Shown: in pieces, positions 52,737 through 64,000 of the stretch
How positions within the stretch are numbered: position 1 is the stretch's first letter
Layout: each line of letters begins with the position of its first letter
Assembly (NCBI GenBank): GCA_003202005.1
Contig: QJJF01000001.1
Location: forward strand, 1,209,099-1,273,098
Source: Williamsia faeni
GTDB lineage: Bacteria; Actinomycetota; Actinomycetes; Mycobacteriales; Mycobacteriaceae
Direction: 5' to 3'
DNA length: 64,000 nucleotides
Notes under the pieces: generated by a model
Seen by the model: only the letters and a program-made list of their open reading frames with translations
What the model was told of the DNA's origin: nothing
Database searches by the model: none
Translations under genes and position numbers: made by a program

Positions 52737-53977
52737 GTCTCACCGCCCGAATTCGGCCGTTGGTGTGTGCGTGACAGGATTGCCATCAGTATCGTTGCGG
52801 CGCACAGGAATAGACCGACGAAGCCGACGATGCCGGCCCACCCGGCGACGGTGAACGCGATCCCACCGAACGCACCGACGAACGCGCTGCCCAGGTAGTA
52901 GCAGAGCATGTACAGCGATGACGCGCCGGCGCGATTGTGGGTTGCACGGGCTCCGACCCAACCACTGGCCACCGAATGGGCCGCGAAAAAGCCTGCGGTG
53001 AAGAGAAGTATTCCGATGAGGACGGTCGGGAGCCAGTCGGGAAGACTCAGGACGAGCCCGATGATCATCACGGCCAGCGCGGCCACGAGTACGCGGTCTC
53101 GACCCCACGCATCCGACATCCGACCGGCGGCGGCCGACGAGATGGTGCCGGCGAGGTACAGCATGAACACCAGGCCGGCCAACATGACCGGGAGATCGAA
53201 CGGGGCGTTGATCAATCGGTAGCCGAGGAAGTTGTAGACGGTGACGAATCCGCCCATCAGCACAAATGCCAGACCGAAGAGGCACAGCAGGGGGACGTCG
53301 CGTAGATGGCCGGCGAGGTTGCGGAGCGTCACACCGGCCGTCATGCGCGCAGGCGTGAAGTTGTTGGAGGGTGGGATCATCCGGACGAACAGGATCGCGA
53401 AGCCGAGCGCAACCAACGAGGCCAGTTCGAGTGCCCACTGCCATGCGATGAGATCGACTGCGAGGGTCGGGATCATCCGTCCGACGAGCCCGCCGATCGT
53501 CGTGCCGGCAACGTAGGTGCCCATGGCGGTCCCGAGTGACCGGCCGTCGATCTCCTCGGCGAGGTACGCCATGGCGACCGCGGGCACTCCGGCGCACAGC
53601 AGACCCTGCAGGGCGCGTCCGGCGAGCAGCACCTCGAAGGTCGGACTCCACGGCAGCACCAGGCCCAGCACGGATGCCGATACCGCGGCGACGCACATCA
53701 ACCGGACCCGGCCGAAGCGTTCGGACAGCAGACTGGCGGGCACGATCGCGAACGCGAGCAGTCCGGTTGCAACCGACACCGCCAGTGCCGCCATGGCGGG
53801 GGACACCCCGTAATGGTCGGAGAAGATCGGTAACAGGCCCTGCACGCAATACAGCGTTATGAAGGTGCCCATGCCGGCGGCGAACAGCGCCAGGGTCGTG
53901 CGCCGGTAGCCTGGACCGCCGACTCGACGGCCCGACGGACGCGGGGCTGTCCCGGTGTTAACAGTGAGGGTCTGCAT
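52727..53977 (-). CDS. MFS transporter
   Basis: This membrane protein of about 416 residues has twelve hydrophobic segments and the MFS loop 2-3 motif SERFGRVRLM, with GRMSDAWGRDRV in the second half. The architecture fits an exporter of the YnfM/drug-resistance type. ATG 53977 is taken; a GTG at 54007 would add 10 residues, and neither has a strong ribosome binding site. It is divergent from the LysR gene with two palindromes between, so it is probably that regulator's target rather than part of the island. Confidence 0.88.
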   Translation of the reverse strand: MQTLTVNTGTAPRPSGRRVGGPGYRRTTLALFAAGMGTFITLYCVQGLLPIFSDHYGVSPAMAALAVSVATGLLAFAIVPASLLSERFGRVRLMCVAAVSASVLGLVLPWSPTFEVLLAGRALQGLLCAGVPAVAMAYLAEEIDGRSLGTAMGTYVAGTTIGGLVGRMIPTLAVDLIAWQWALELASLVALGFAILFVRMIPPSNNFTPARMTAGVTLRNLAGHLRDVPLLCLFGLAFVLMGGFVTVYNFLGYRLINAPFDLPVMLAGLVFMLYLAGTISSAAAGRMSDAWGRDRVLVAALAVMIIGLVLSLPDWLPTVLIGILLFTAGFFAAHSVASGWVGARATHNRAGASSLYMLCYYLGSAFVGAFGGIAFTVAGWAGIVGFVGLFLCAATILMAILSRTHQRPNSGGETQS

Positions 53978-54011
53978 CGATGTCCAGGGTTGCAGCCGAT
54001 CCGGCACGAGG

Positions 54012-54026
54012 GAAATGATTCATTTC
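54012..54026. promoter_or_regulatory. Palindrome upstream of MFS gene (LysR site candidate)
   Basis: GAAATGATTCATTTC is a perfect 7-bp inverted repeat around one T, within the LysR/MFS divergent region. It may be one half of a LysR regulatory and activation site pair with 54033-54055. Confidence 0.45.
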
Positions 54027-54032
54027 GCGGTT

Positions 54033-54055
54033 CCTTATACGCTCAGGACATAAGG
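54033..54055. promoter_or_regulatory. LysR-type binding site overlapping the lysR ribosome binding site
   Basis: CCTTAT-N11-ATAAGG is a perfect 6-bp inverted repeat whose right arm runs into the AAGGAGG ribosome binding site of the LysR gene. The T-N11-A geometry is the classic LysR-family pattern, and the position suggests autorepression. Confidence 0.5.
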
Positions 54056-54063
54056 AGGTGCAG

Positions 54064-54957
54064 ATGAACCACGAATGGTTTGTCACGCTGGCGGAGGTGG
54101 AGAACGTGTCCACGGCGGCCGAGAGGTTGCATGTGACCCAACCCACGCTGTCGCGTCAATTGGCGCGTCTCGAACGTGATCTCGGGGTCTTGCTGTTCGA
54201 CCGGAGGGGAAAGCGGTTGAACCTGAACGCAGCCGGACAGATCTACCTGCGCCATGCGCGGCGAGCGGTCGCCGAGATAGAGACAGCCAAGTACGAGCTG
54301 GCGGAGCTGGTGAACCCTGTCGAGGGCAGGATCGAGCTGGGCTTTCTGCATTCGTTCGGGATCTGGTTGGTGCCCACACTGATTCGCGAGTTCCGCGGTC
54401 AGTCTTCGCACGTTGCATTCGGTTTGGCGCAGGGTGCTTCCGAGGACATGCTCGGGCTGGTTCTCTCCGGTGATACGGATCTGGCGATTGTGTCGCCGCG
54501 ACCGACGAGCATCGAGGTCGGATGGACGCCGATCATGCGTCAGCACCTCGGCGTGGCGGTCGCCGACACGCATCCGCTCGCGCAGCGGGATCAGGTGACG
54601 ATCAACGATGTCCGTGACGAGAGTTTTGTCGCTATGGAGACCGGGTTCGGTATGCGGCGGATTCTGGAAGAGCTGTGCGCCGCAGCGGATTTCCGTCCGA
54701 ATATCACCTTTGAATCCGCCGAGTTGGCAACGGTGGGTGGTTTGGTGGCCGCCGGACTCGGGGTCGCGTTGCTCCCGGTGGAGCACGATTCCCAGCTTCC
54801 GCCAGGGATTTCCCTGGTGACACTCGGTGGATCTCAGAACACTCGCGAGGTCGGGCTCATCTGGAAACGGGAGACCGCGATGAATCCGGCGGCCGCACGA
54901 TTTCGCGATTTCGTCACGGGCTGGTCGAGCGAGCGGTCAGGTCGCCGAGCCCTCTGA
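54064..54957 (+). CDS. LysR family transcriptional regulator
   Basis: This 297-residue regulator has the N-terminal winged helix-turn-helix (ENVSTAAERLHVTQPTLSRQ, then LARLERDLGVLLFDR) and a two-lobe effector-binding domain (IELGFLHSFGIWLVP, FESAELATVGGLVAAGLGV). ATG 54064 follows AAGGAGG by 5 bp. It probably controls the divergent MFS gene, and it overlaps the convergent TetR gene by 21 bp. Confidence 0.92.
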   Translation: MNHEWFVTLAEVENVSTAAERLHVTQPTLSRQLARLERDLGVLLFDRRGKRLNLNAAGQIYLRHARRAVAEIETAKYELAELVNPVEGRIELGFLHSFGIWLVPTLIREFRGQSSHVAFGLAQGASEDMLGLVLSGDTDLAIVSPRPTSIEVGWTPIMRQHLGVAVADTHPLAQRDQVTINDVRDESFVAMETGFGMRRILEELCAAADFRPNITFESAELATVGGLVAAGLGVALLPVEHDSQLPPGISLVTLGGSQNTREVGLIWKRETAMNPAAARFRDFVTGWSSERSGRRAL

Positions 54958-55512
54958 CCTGTCGACGATCGCCTGCACCGTGTGTGCGAACCACGTACCG
55001 ACGTTCTGCACGCTGGTGGCCCCGTCCGGCATCAGGGGGAGCTGCCTGGAACAGAGAACCAAACCCATGCCCATCATGACGATCTCGAATGCGCGCTGCG
55101 GTCCGTCCGGTGGACCGAGCCACTCGGCGAGTGGTTCCAGGACATGGACTTTCGACGACTGCGCCGCGATGTCACGGGCATCGGTGTGACCGATTGCCAA
55201 TGCCACTATCGACGGCCCCAGCAGGTTGGAGTCGGGGTCCAGGAGGACTGACGCGAGGAGTTCGCCGAAAGTGTCCCGGGGGGCGTCGAAGAGACCCCCG
55301 ATGTCGATCGTCTCGGCCAGCGCGGCTTCGAAAAGACTCGCCTTCGTACCGAAGTACCTGTGCAGCATCGGTGACGTCACGTCGGCCCTCGCGGCGATCT
55401 CACGAATGCCCGTCTCCGCATAGCCCTCTTCGGCAAAGGCCTGCTGGGCGGCGGCGAGAATCTGCGCCTTGGTGCGTGGCGCGTTACGTCGCTTCGGGGT
55501 CTGCGCGGTCAT
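54937..55512 (-). CDS. TetR family transcriptional regulator
   Basis: The 191-residue protein has a TetR DNA-binding domain (ETGIREIAARADVTSPMLHR, then YFGTKASLFEAALAE) and a C-terminal domain with MMGMGLVLCSRQLPLM. It is divergent from the hydrolase at 55630, and a near-perfect 22-bp palindrome between them (55562-55583) is its probable operator. That palindrome differs from the ACTGTAA type, so this regulator is not the island's. Confidence 0.9.
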   Translation of the reverse strand: MTAQTPKRRNAPRTKAQILAAAQQAFAEEGYAETGIREIAARADVTSPMLHRYFGTKASLFEAALAETIDIGGLFDAPRDTFGELLASVLLDPDSNLLGPSIVALAIGHTDARDIAAQSSKVHVLEPLAEWLGPPDGPQRAFEIVMMGMGLVLCSRQLPLMPDGATSVQNVGTWFAHTVQAIVDRSEGSAT

Positions 55513-55561
55513 TAACGCACTCTAATGCGGAGAAAACGCTGCGATCGCGGCTTCGAGTCAC

Positions 55562-55583
55562 TAAGTTATCAACTGATTACTTA
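55562..55583. promoter_or_regulatory. TetR operator candidate
   Basis: TAAGTTATC-AACT-GATTACTTA has 9-bp arms with one mismatch. It lies 49 bp upstream of the TetR start and 46 bp upstream of the hydrolase start, as expected for a divergent TetR/target pair. Confidence 0.6.
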
Positions 55584-55629
55584 AAGTCCGGTGTGGTGCC
55601 GGTCTACTGAACAGGGTCGGAGAACTCCT

Positions 55630-56340
55630 ATGGCTACGTTTGTCCTGGTACATGGCGGTGGACACGGCGGTTGGTGTTACCAATCGGTCGCACGCCAACT
55701 TCGGTCGGCCGGCCACGACGTCTACACGCCGACACTGACCGGCCTGGGCGAGCGGTCGCATCTGGTGTCGAAAGACGTGAACCTCGACGTCCAGATCACC
55801 GACGTCGTCAACGTGTTGGAGTTCGAAGATCTCCACGACGTGGTCCTGGTGGGCCACAGCTACGGCGGAATGATCATCACGGGAGTAGCGGATCGGGCCA
55901 CCGACCGGATCGGGCACCTCGTCTTCCTCGATGCCGCCAACCCGGAGGACGGTCAGTCGCTGGTCGATGTCGCGGGGCCGATGATGGAAGCTGCCCGGTC
56001 GGCGAGTCGTTTCGTCGACGGAGTGGAACTCGTGCTGTTCCCGGGCAATGACCCGATGGGGTTCTACGGTGTCACCGACCCCGACCAGATCGCCTGGATG
56101 AAGCCCAAGCTGACCCCACACCCGTGGGCTTGCTTCGAGCAGAAGCTGTTGCTGCACAACGAGTCCGAGATGCGTAAACTCCCGCAGTCGCACATCGTAT
56201 GTTCCGAGACTCTGCCATTCCGTGACGTGGAGAAGCTCAAAGCAGAATCCGACGGCCGCGTCTGGGACATCGACACCGGTCACGACCTGATGATCTCCGA
56301 ACCCACGGCGGTCACCGAGATGCTCCTGCGGGTGGTTTAG
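55630..56340 (+). CDS. Alpha/beta hydrolase (salicylate esterase/EstC-like)
   Basis: The 236-residue product has FVLVHGGGHGGWCYQ, TPTLTGLGERSHL, nucleophile elbow GHSYGGM near residue 83, and a late His in DTGHDLMISEP. This is the plant methylesterase/EstC type of serine hydrolase. ATG 55630 gives the exact family N-terminus. It is probably repressed by the divergent TetR. A role in detoxifying an ester is likely; substrate unknown. Confidence 0.9.
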   Translation: MATFVLVHGGGHGGWCYQSVARQLRSAGHDVYTPTLTGLGERSHLVSKDVNLDVQITDVVNVLEFEDLHDVVLVGHSYGGMIITGVADRATDRIGHLVFLDAANPEDGQSLVDVAGPMMEAARSASRFVDGVELVLFPGNDPMGFYGVTDPDQIAWMKPKLTPHPWACFEQKLLLHNESEMRKLPQSHIVCSETLPFRDVEKLKAESDGRVWDIDTGHDLMISEPTAVTEMLLRVV

Positions 56341-56342
56341 TC

Positions 56343-56445
56343 CCCAAGTTCATCCCCTGGAGCGGGGTCGGAGGGAAATATGCCCCCCTCGGCGGGTGCT
56401 GTCGGGGATGAAGTTGGGCAGGTGTCTGGCCAGGATGAAGTTGGG
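56343..56445. repeat. Three copies of a GGATGAAGTTGGG repeat
   Basis: GGATGAAGTTGGG occurs at 56406-56418 and 56433-56445 in direct orientation and, with one mismatch, inverted at 56343-56355. The inverted pair extends to 15-bp arms. The arrangement resembles the end of an insertion element or a REP-like element left after the hydrolase gene; no transposase is present. Confidence 0.5.
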
Positions 56446-56544
56446 GTGGCAGCCGAAGCGACCGGTTCGGTACTCGGCGACCGTCCCCAGTGGGTAGGTT
56501 CGATCGAGTAGAAATATCGTCCCCACGAGACCGGAGATCCGAAG

Positions 56545-56841
56545 ATGTCATTGACCGCACTTCTCGAGCTGAAGTTCAAAGAAGAATCCCTCGACGATGC
56601 GAAGACCGTGATGCAGCGTGTGCTGGCAGAGACCCGGGCTTTTGACGGATGCGACGGGGTCGAGGTGCTCGTCGACAAGGCGGATCCGACCAGGTTCCTC
56701 GCTGTTGAGCGCTGGGCGAGTGCCGAGGCTGACGCGAAGTACCGCAAATGGCGCGCCGGCGATGGTGCGCCCGTCGACCTGGGTCCGTTGCTGGCCGGCG
56801 CGCCGAGCCTGACGTTCTACGACGCCGCCGCAGGCGTCTGA
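56545..56841 (+). CDS. Antibiotic biosynthesis monooxygenase (ABM) domain protein
   Basis: This 98-residue protein has the dimeric alpha-beta barrel pattern of ABM proteins: LTALLELKFKEESLDDAKTVM, DGCDGVEVLVDKADPTRFLAVERW, then AKYRKWR. These are cofactor-free monooxygenases or small stress proteins. GACCGGAGA precedes the ATG. It stands alone between the repeat region and a strong terminator. Confidence 0.82.
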   Translation: MSLTALLELKFKEESLDDAKTVMQRVLAETRAFDGCDGVEVLVDKADPTRFLAVERWASAEADAKYRKWRAGDGAPVDLGPLLAGAPSLTFYDAAAGV

Positions 56842-56858
56842 CGACCATCAGCTGAACG

Positions 56859-56900
56859 AAAAACTCGCGCCCGGGGTCCTGACCCCGGGCGCGAGTTTTT
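56859..56900. terminator. Strong terminator, 20-bp perfect stem
   Basis: Positions 56859-56878 pair perfectly with 56881-56900, with A5 on the left and T5 on the right, so it works as an intrinsic terminator for the ABM gene and shields the gltBD region. Confidence 0.88.
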
Positions 56901-57294
56901 GCTATCGACACATCGAAGATCTCTAGTCGAGTGCCCCGATCCGGCATGCACGGACTTGTGATCTAGGCAATAGTGGGGCCATCCGGAGCAGCAGGAATCG
57001 TCCGCGGGGACGTGACGGGGTGGCTTTTTACCGGGCGCGATTTCAATCCGGCGTGGGTGCCGTGAGAAAATAGCTCGATGTTTGTTGGCGGGGAGATCCT
57101 CCGTGCAATGATCAGCGATCATCTGTGGTCAGCAACGGCGCTGGCTGGAAGTATGGGGGACTGGTCCGCGAGGCACGTAAGTGCAGGTGGAAGTAGTCTT
57201 TAGGTTTACCTTATCTGGTTGGCCGTGTCCCCGTGTACGTAACCACTGCTGAACCTGTGCGCTCGATGCGAGCGCGGTGTTAAGGGCGAAAAGT
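56901..57294. other. 394-bp leader region of gltB
   Basis: No gene is seen. The sequence becomes AT-richer near 57195-57220, where TTAGGTTTACCTTATCT partly resembles a DtxR/IdeR iron box (about 12 of 19 positions). The promoter of gltBD must lie here, but no clear -35/-10 pair can be fixed. Confidence 0.35.
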
Positions 57295-61870
<4,576 letters not shown>

Positions 61871-61878
<8 letters not shown>

Positions 61879-63337
61879 TCAGCGAGGTTTCATCAAGCAC
61901 ACCGAACGCGAACTGCCGCAGCGTCGTCCGGTGCCGCTGCGCCTGATGGACTGGAAAGAGGTCTACGAGGACTTCGACAAGTCCACGCTCAAGACCCAGG
62001 CCAGCCGGTGCATGGACTGCGGTATCCCGTTCTGCCACAACGGTTGCCCGCTGGGCAACCTCATTCCCGAGTGGAATGACCTGGTGTACAAGGATCGTTG
62101 GGCCGACGGCATCGACCGCCTGCACGCCACCAACAACTTCCCGGAGTTCACCGGTCGGCTGTGCCCGGCGCCCTGCGAGGCGTCATGCGTATTGGGGATC
62201 AACCAGCCCGCAGTGACCATCAAGCAGGTCGAGGTCGAGCTGATCAACAATGCCTTCGACGAAGGCTGGGTCACCCCGGTGCTGCCCACCGTCAAGACCG
62301 GTAAGTCGGTTGCCGTGGTCGGATCGGGTCCGGCCGGACTCGCAGCTGCCCAGCAGCTGACCCGCGCGGGCCACGACGTCACCGTCTTCGAGCGGGCCGA
62401 CCGCATCGGTGGACTGCTGCGTTACGGCATCCCCGAGTTCAAGATGGAGAAGTGGCACATCGACCGCCGTCTCGAGCAGATGGAGGCCGAAGGAACCATC
62501 TTCCGGGCCGGCGTCAACGTCGGTGTGGACCTGACCGTCGATCAGCTTCGCGCCGACTTCGACTCGGTGATCCTCTGCAACGGCTCCACATTGGGCCGCG
62601 ACCTGCCGATCCCCGGGCGTGAGCTCGACGGCATCCATCAGGCGATGGAGTTCCTGCCCTGGGCCAACAGGGTGCAGCAGGGTGACGATGTCCTGGGCGC
62701 CGACGGCCAGCCGCCGATCACGGCCAAGGGCAAGAAGGTCATCATCATCGGTGGCGGTGACACCGGTGCCGACTGCCTCGGCACATCGCTCCGACAGGGC
62801 GCCGAGATCGTGCATCAGTTCGAAATCATGCCGCGGCCTCCGGAGGAGCGCGCAGAGTCCACTCCGTGGCCGACCTACCCACTGATGTTCCGCGTCTCGT
62901 CGGCACATGAAGAGGGCGGCGAGCGTGTCTTCTCCGTGAACACCGAGGAATTCGTCGGTGAAGACGGACGGGTCACCGGGTTGCGGGCTCATGAGGTCGT
63001 CATGAACGCCGGACGCTTCGACAAGGTCGAAGGCAGCGAGTTCGAACTCGAGGCCGACCTGGTGCTGCTGGCGATGGGCTTTGTCGGCCCCGAGCGCGAA
63101 GACTTCCTCGACAAGCTTGGCGTTGCTTACAACGAGCGTGGAAACGTCAAGCGTGGCAACAACTTCGAGTCGACCGTGCCAGGCGTGTTCGTGGCCGGCG
63201 ATGCCGGTCGTGGCCAGTCGCTGATCGTCTGGGCGATCGCTGAAGGCCGTTCCGCAGCAGCTGCAGCGGACGCGTACCTGACCGGTTCGTCGTTGCTCCC
63301 GACACCCATCGAACCCACGCAGGCACCTCAGCGGTAG
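61871..63337 (+). CDS. gltD: Glutamate synthase (NADPH) small subunit
   Basis: This 488-residue FAD/Fe-S subunit feeds electrons from NADPH to GltB. The N-terminal cluster cysteines are in [18 protein letters not shown] and [12 protein letters not shown], the FAD site is [15 protein letters not shown], the NADPH site is [14 protein letters not shown], and [14 protein letters not shown] closes the fold. GTG 61871 lies inside the end of gltB, so translation is coupled. Confidence 0.97.
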
Positions 63338-63348
63338 AGCATGCCGAT

Positions 63349-63368
63349 TCCTCTCGGACCTGAGAGGA
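63349..63368 (+). terminator. Weak hairpin after gltD
   Basis: TCCTCTC and GAGAGGA form a 7-bp stem around a 6-nt loop 12 bp after the gltD stop. No T tract follows, so the terminator call is tentative. Confidence 0.35.
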
Positions 63369-63439
63369 TGTGCACGGGGTAGGCAGCGAGATCGTATCGT
63401 TACTATTACCCGGGTATCGGATCGGTGGAGGGAATCGGC

Positions 63440-64000
63440 ATGCGGTTGCGGCGATGGGTCAGTGCGTTGGCAGCGGTGGTTGTGGCGGCTGGGACGCTGA
63501 CAGCCCTCACCTCTCCTGTTGCCGGAGCTGATCCGCAGGACTGCCCCGAGGTCTATGTTCTGGCGATCCCCGGGACCTGGGAGAAGTCCGCTGACGCCCA
63601 GATCCCAGGGATGCTCGCCTATCCGACCTCGGGCCTGGGTTCGGAAACGAAGACCCAGCTGGTCGGCTACAACGCCACCGCCTTCCCCTGGGAAGACGGC
63701 GGCAGCATCTACGGAGAGTCCAAAGCGCAAGCGGTTTCCAACGCCGAGCGCCTGGCGATCACGATGACCAAGCGGTGCCCGGGCACCAAGGTCGCGCTCA
63801 TCGGTTACAGCCAGGGCGCGGACGCCGCGGGTGACATCGCCGCCGACATCGGTACCGGACACGGCGCGATCGCCCCGGCCCAGTTCGCCGGCGCCGTCCT
63901 GATCTCCGACCCCCGTCGGTCGAAGAGCGACGCGCTGATCGGCCCGAAACTCAGCGGTGAGGGCAACGGCGGTCCGCGGTTGGATGGGTTCGGCTGGGTG
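63440..64000 (+). CDS. Secreted cutinase family protein (3' end beyond window)
   Basis: The visible 187 residues begin with a signal peptide (RLRRWVSALAAVVVAAGTL, cleavage likely after SPVAGA). A cutinase-type serine esterase domain follows: CPEVYVLAIPGTWE, then the nucleophile elbow GYSQGADAAG near residue 118. Cysteines at CPEV and KRCPG fit the usual disulfide. It is exported and should hydrolyse polyester or lipid esters. ATG 63440 has GGAGGGA upstream. The Asp and His of the triad lie outside the window. Confidence 0.88.
   Translation, partial: MRLRRWVSALAAVVVAAGTLTALTSPVAGADPQDCPEVYVLAIPGTWEKSADAQIPGMLAYPTSGLGSETKTQLVGYNATAFPWEDGGSIYGESKAQAVSNAERLAITMTKRCPGTKVALIGYSQGADAAGDIAADIGTGHGAIAPAQFAGAVLISDPRRSKSDALIGPKLSGEGNGGPRLDGFGWV

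Overview
The window is high-GC actinobacterial DNA of the mycolic-acid group (Mycobacteriales; Gordonia, Rhodococcus or Mycobacterium type, Gordonia being my best guess). The grounds are F420-type luciferase-like oxidoreductases, mycofactocin-type dehydrogenases, a DUF222/HNH '13E12' protein, a FadE34-like fused acyl-CoA dehydrogenase, a secreted cutinase-like protein and many GTG/TTG starts with 4-bp gene overlaps. No rRNA, tRNA, CRISPR array or intact insertion sequence was seen.

Layout. 1-3.8 kb: the start of an alpha/beta hydrolase gene, a short-chain dehydrogenase (SDR), a UbiA-type prenyltransferase with an alkaline-phosphatase-superfamily enzyme, and a small membrane protein. 3.9-5.9 kb: an acetaldehyde dehydrogenase/DUF779 operon. 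About 6.1 kb: a CBS-domain remnant. 6.5-52.7 kb: a large catabolic island. 52.7-56.9 kb: MFS pump/LysR and TetR/hydrolase divergent pairs and a small ABM-fold monooxygenase. 57.3-63.3 kb: gltBD (glutamate synthase). From 63.4 kb: a cutinase-family gene cut by the window end.

The island holds what is needed to import a hydrophobic compound, oxygenate it and degrade it as a CoA thioester: two P450s with one 3Fe-4S ferredoxin, a flavin monooxygenase, a KshA-like Rieske oxygenase, three F420-type oxidoreductases, several SDRs, an NDMA-type zinc alcohol dehydrogenase, two aldehyde dehydrogenases, an AMP-forming CoA ligase, two acyl-CoA dehydrogenases (one a tandem fusion), two crotonase-fold proteins, a hot-dog thioesterase, a DUF35/thiolase-fold pair resembling the Ltp2 retro-aldolases, a molybdopterin enzyme, an amidohydrolase and a Liv-type ABC importer with three subunits fused in one polypeptide. 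The gene content suggests a terpenoid, steroid-like or alicyclic substrate, but the sequence does not name it.

The most notable signal is a 17-bp palindrome, ACTGTAA-N3-TTACAGT. I find eleven copies (9 to 13 of 14 arm positions matching), in nine intergenic regions spread over 43 kb and in front of nearly every transcription unit of the island. I saw none in the intergenic regions of the flanking genes. One copy lies upstream of the TetR gene at 18664-19425, which makes that protein the leading candidate regulator. The island therefore looks like one co-regulated, mycofactocin-linked degradation regulon that I do not recognise as described. It is interrupted at 33-35.4 kb by a hydrolase and an HNH-endonuclease gene that lack the motif.
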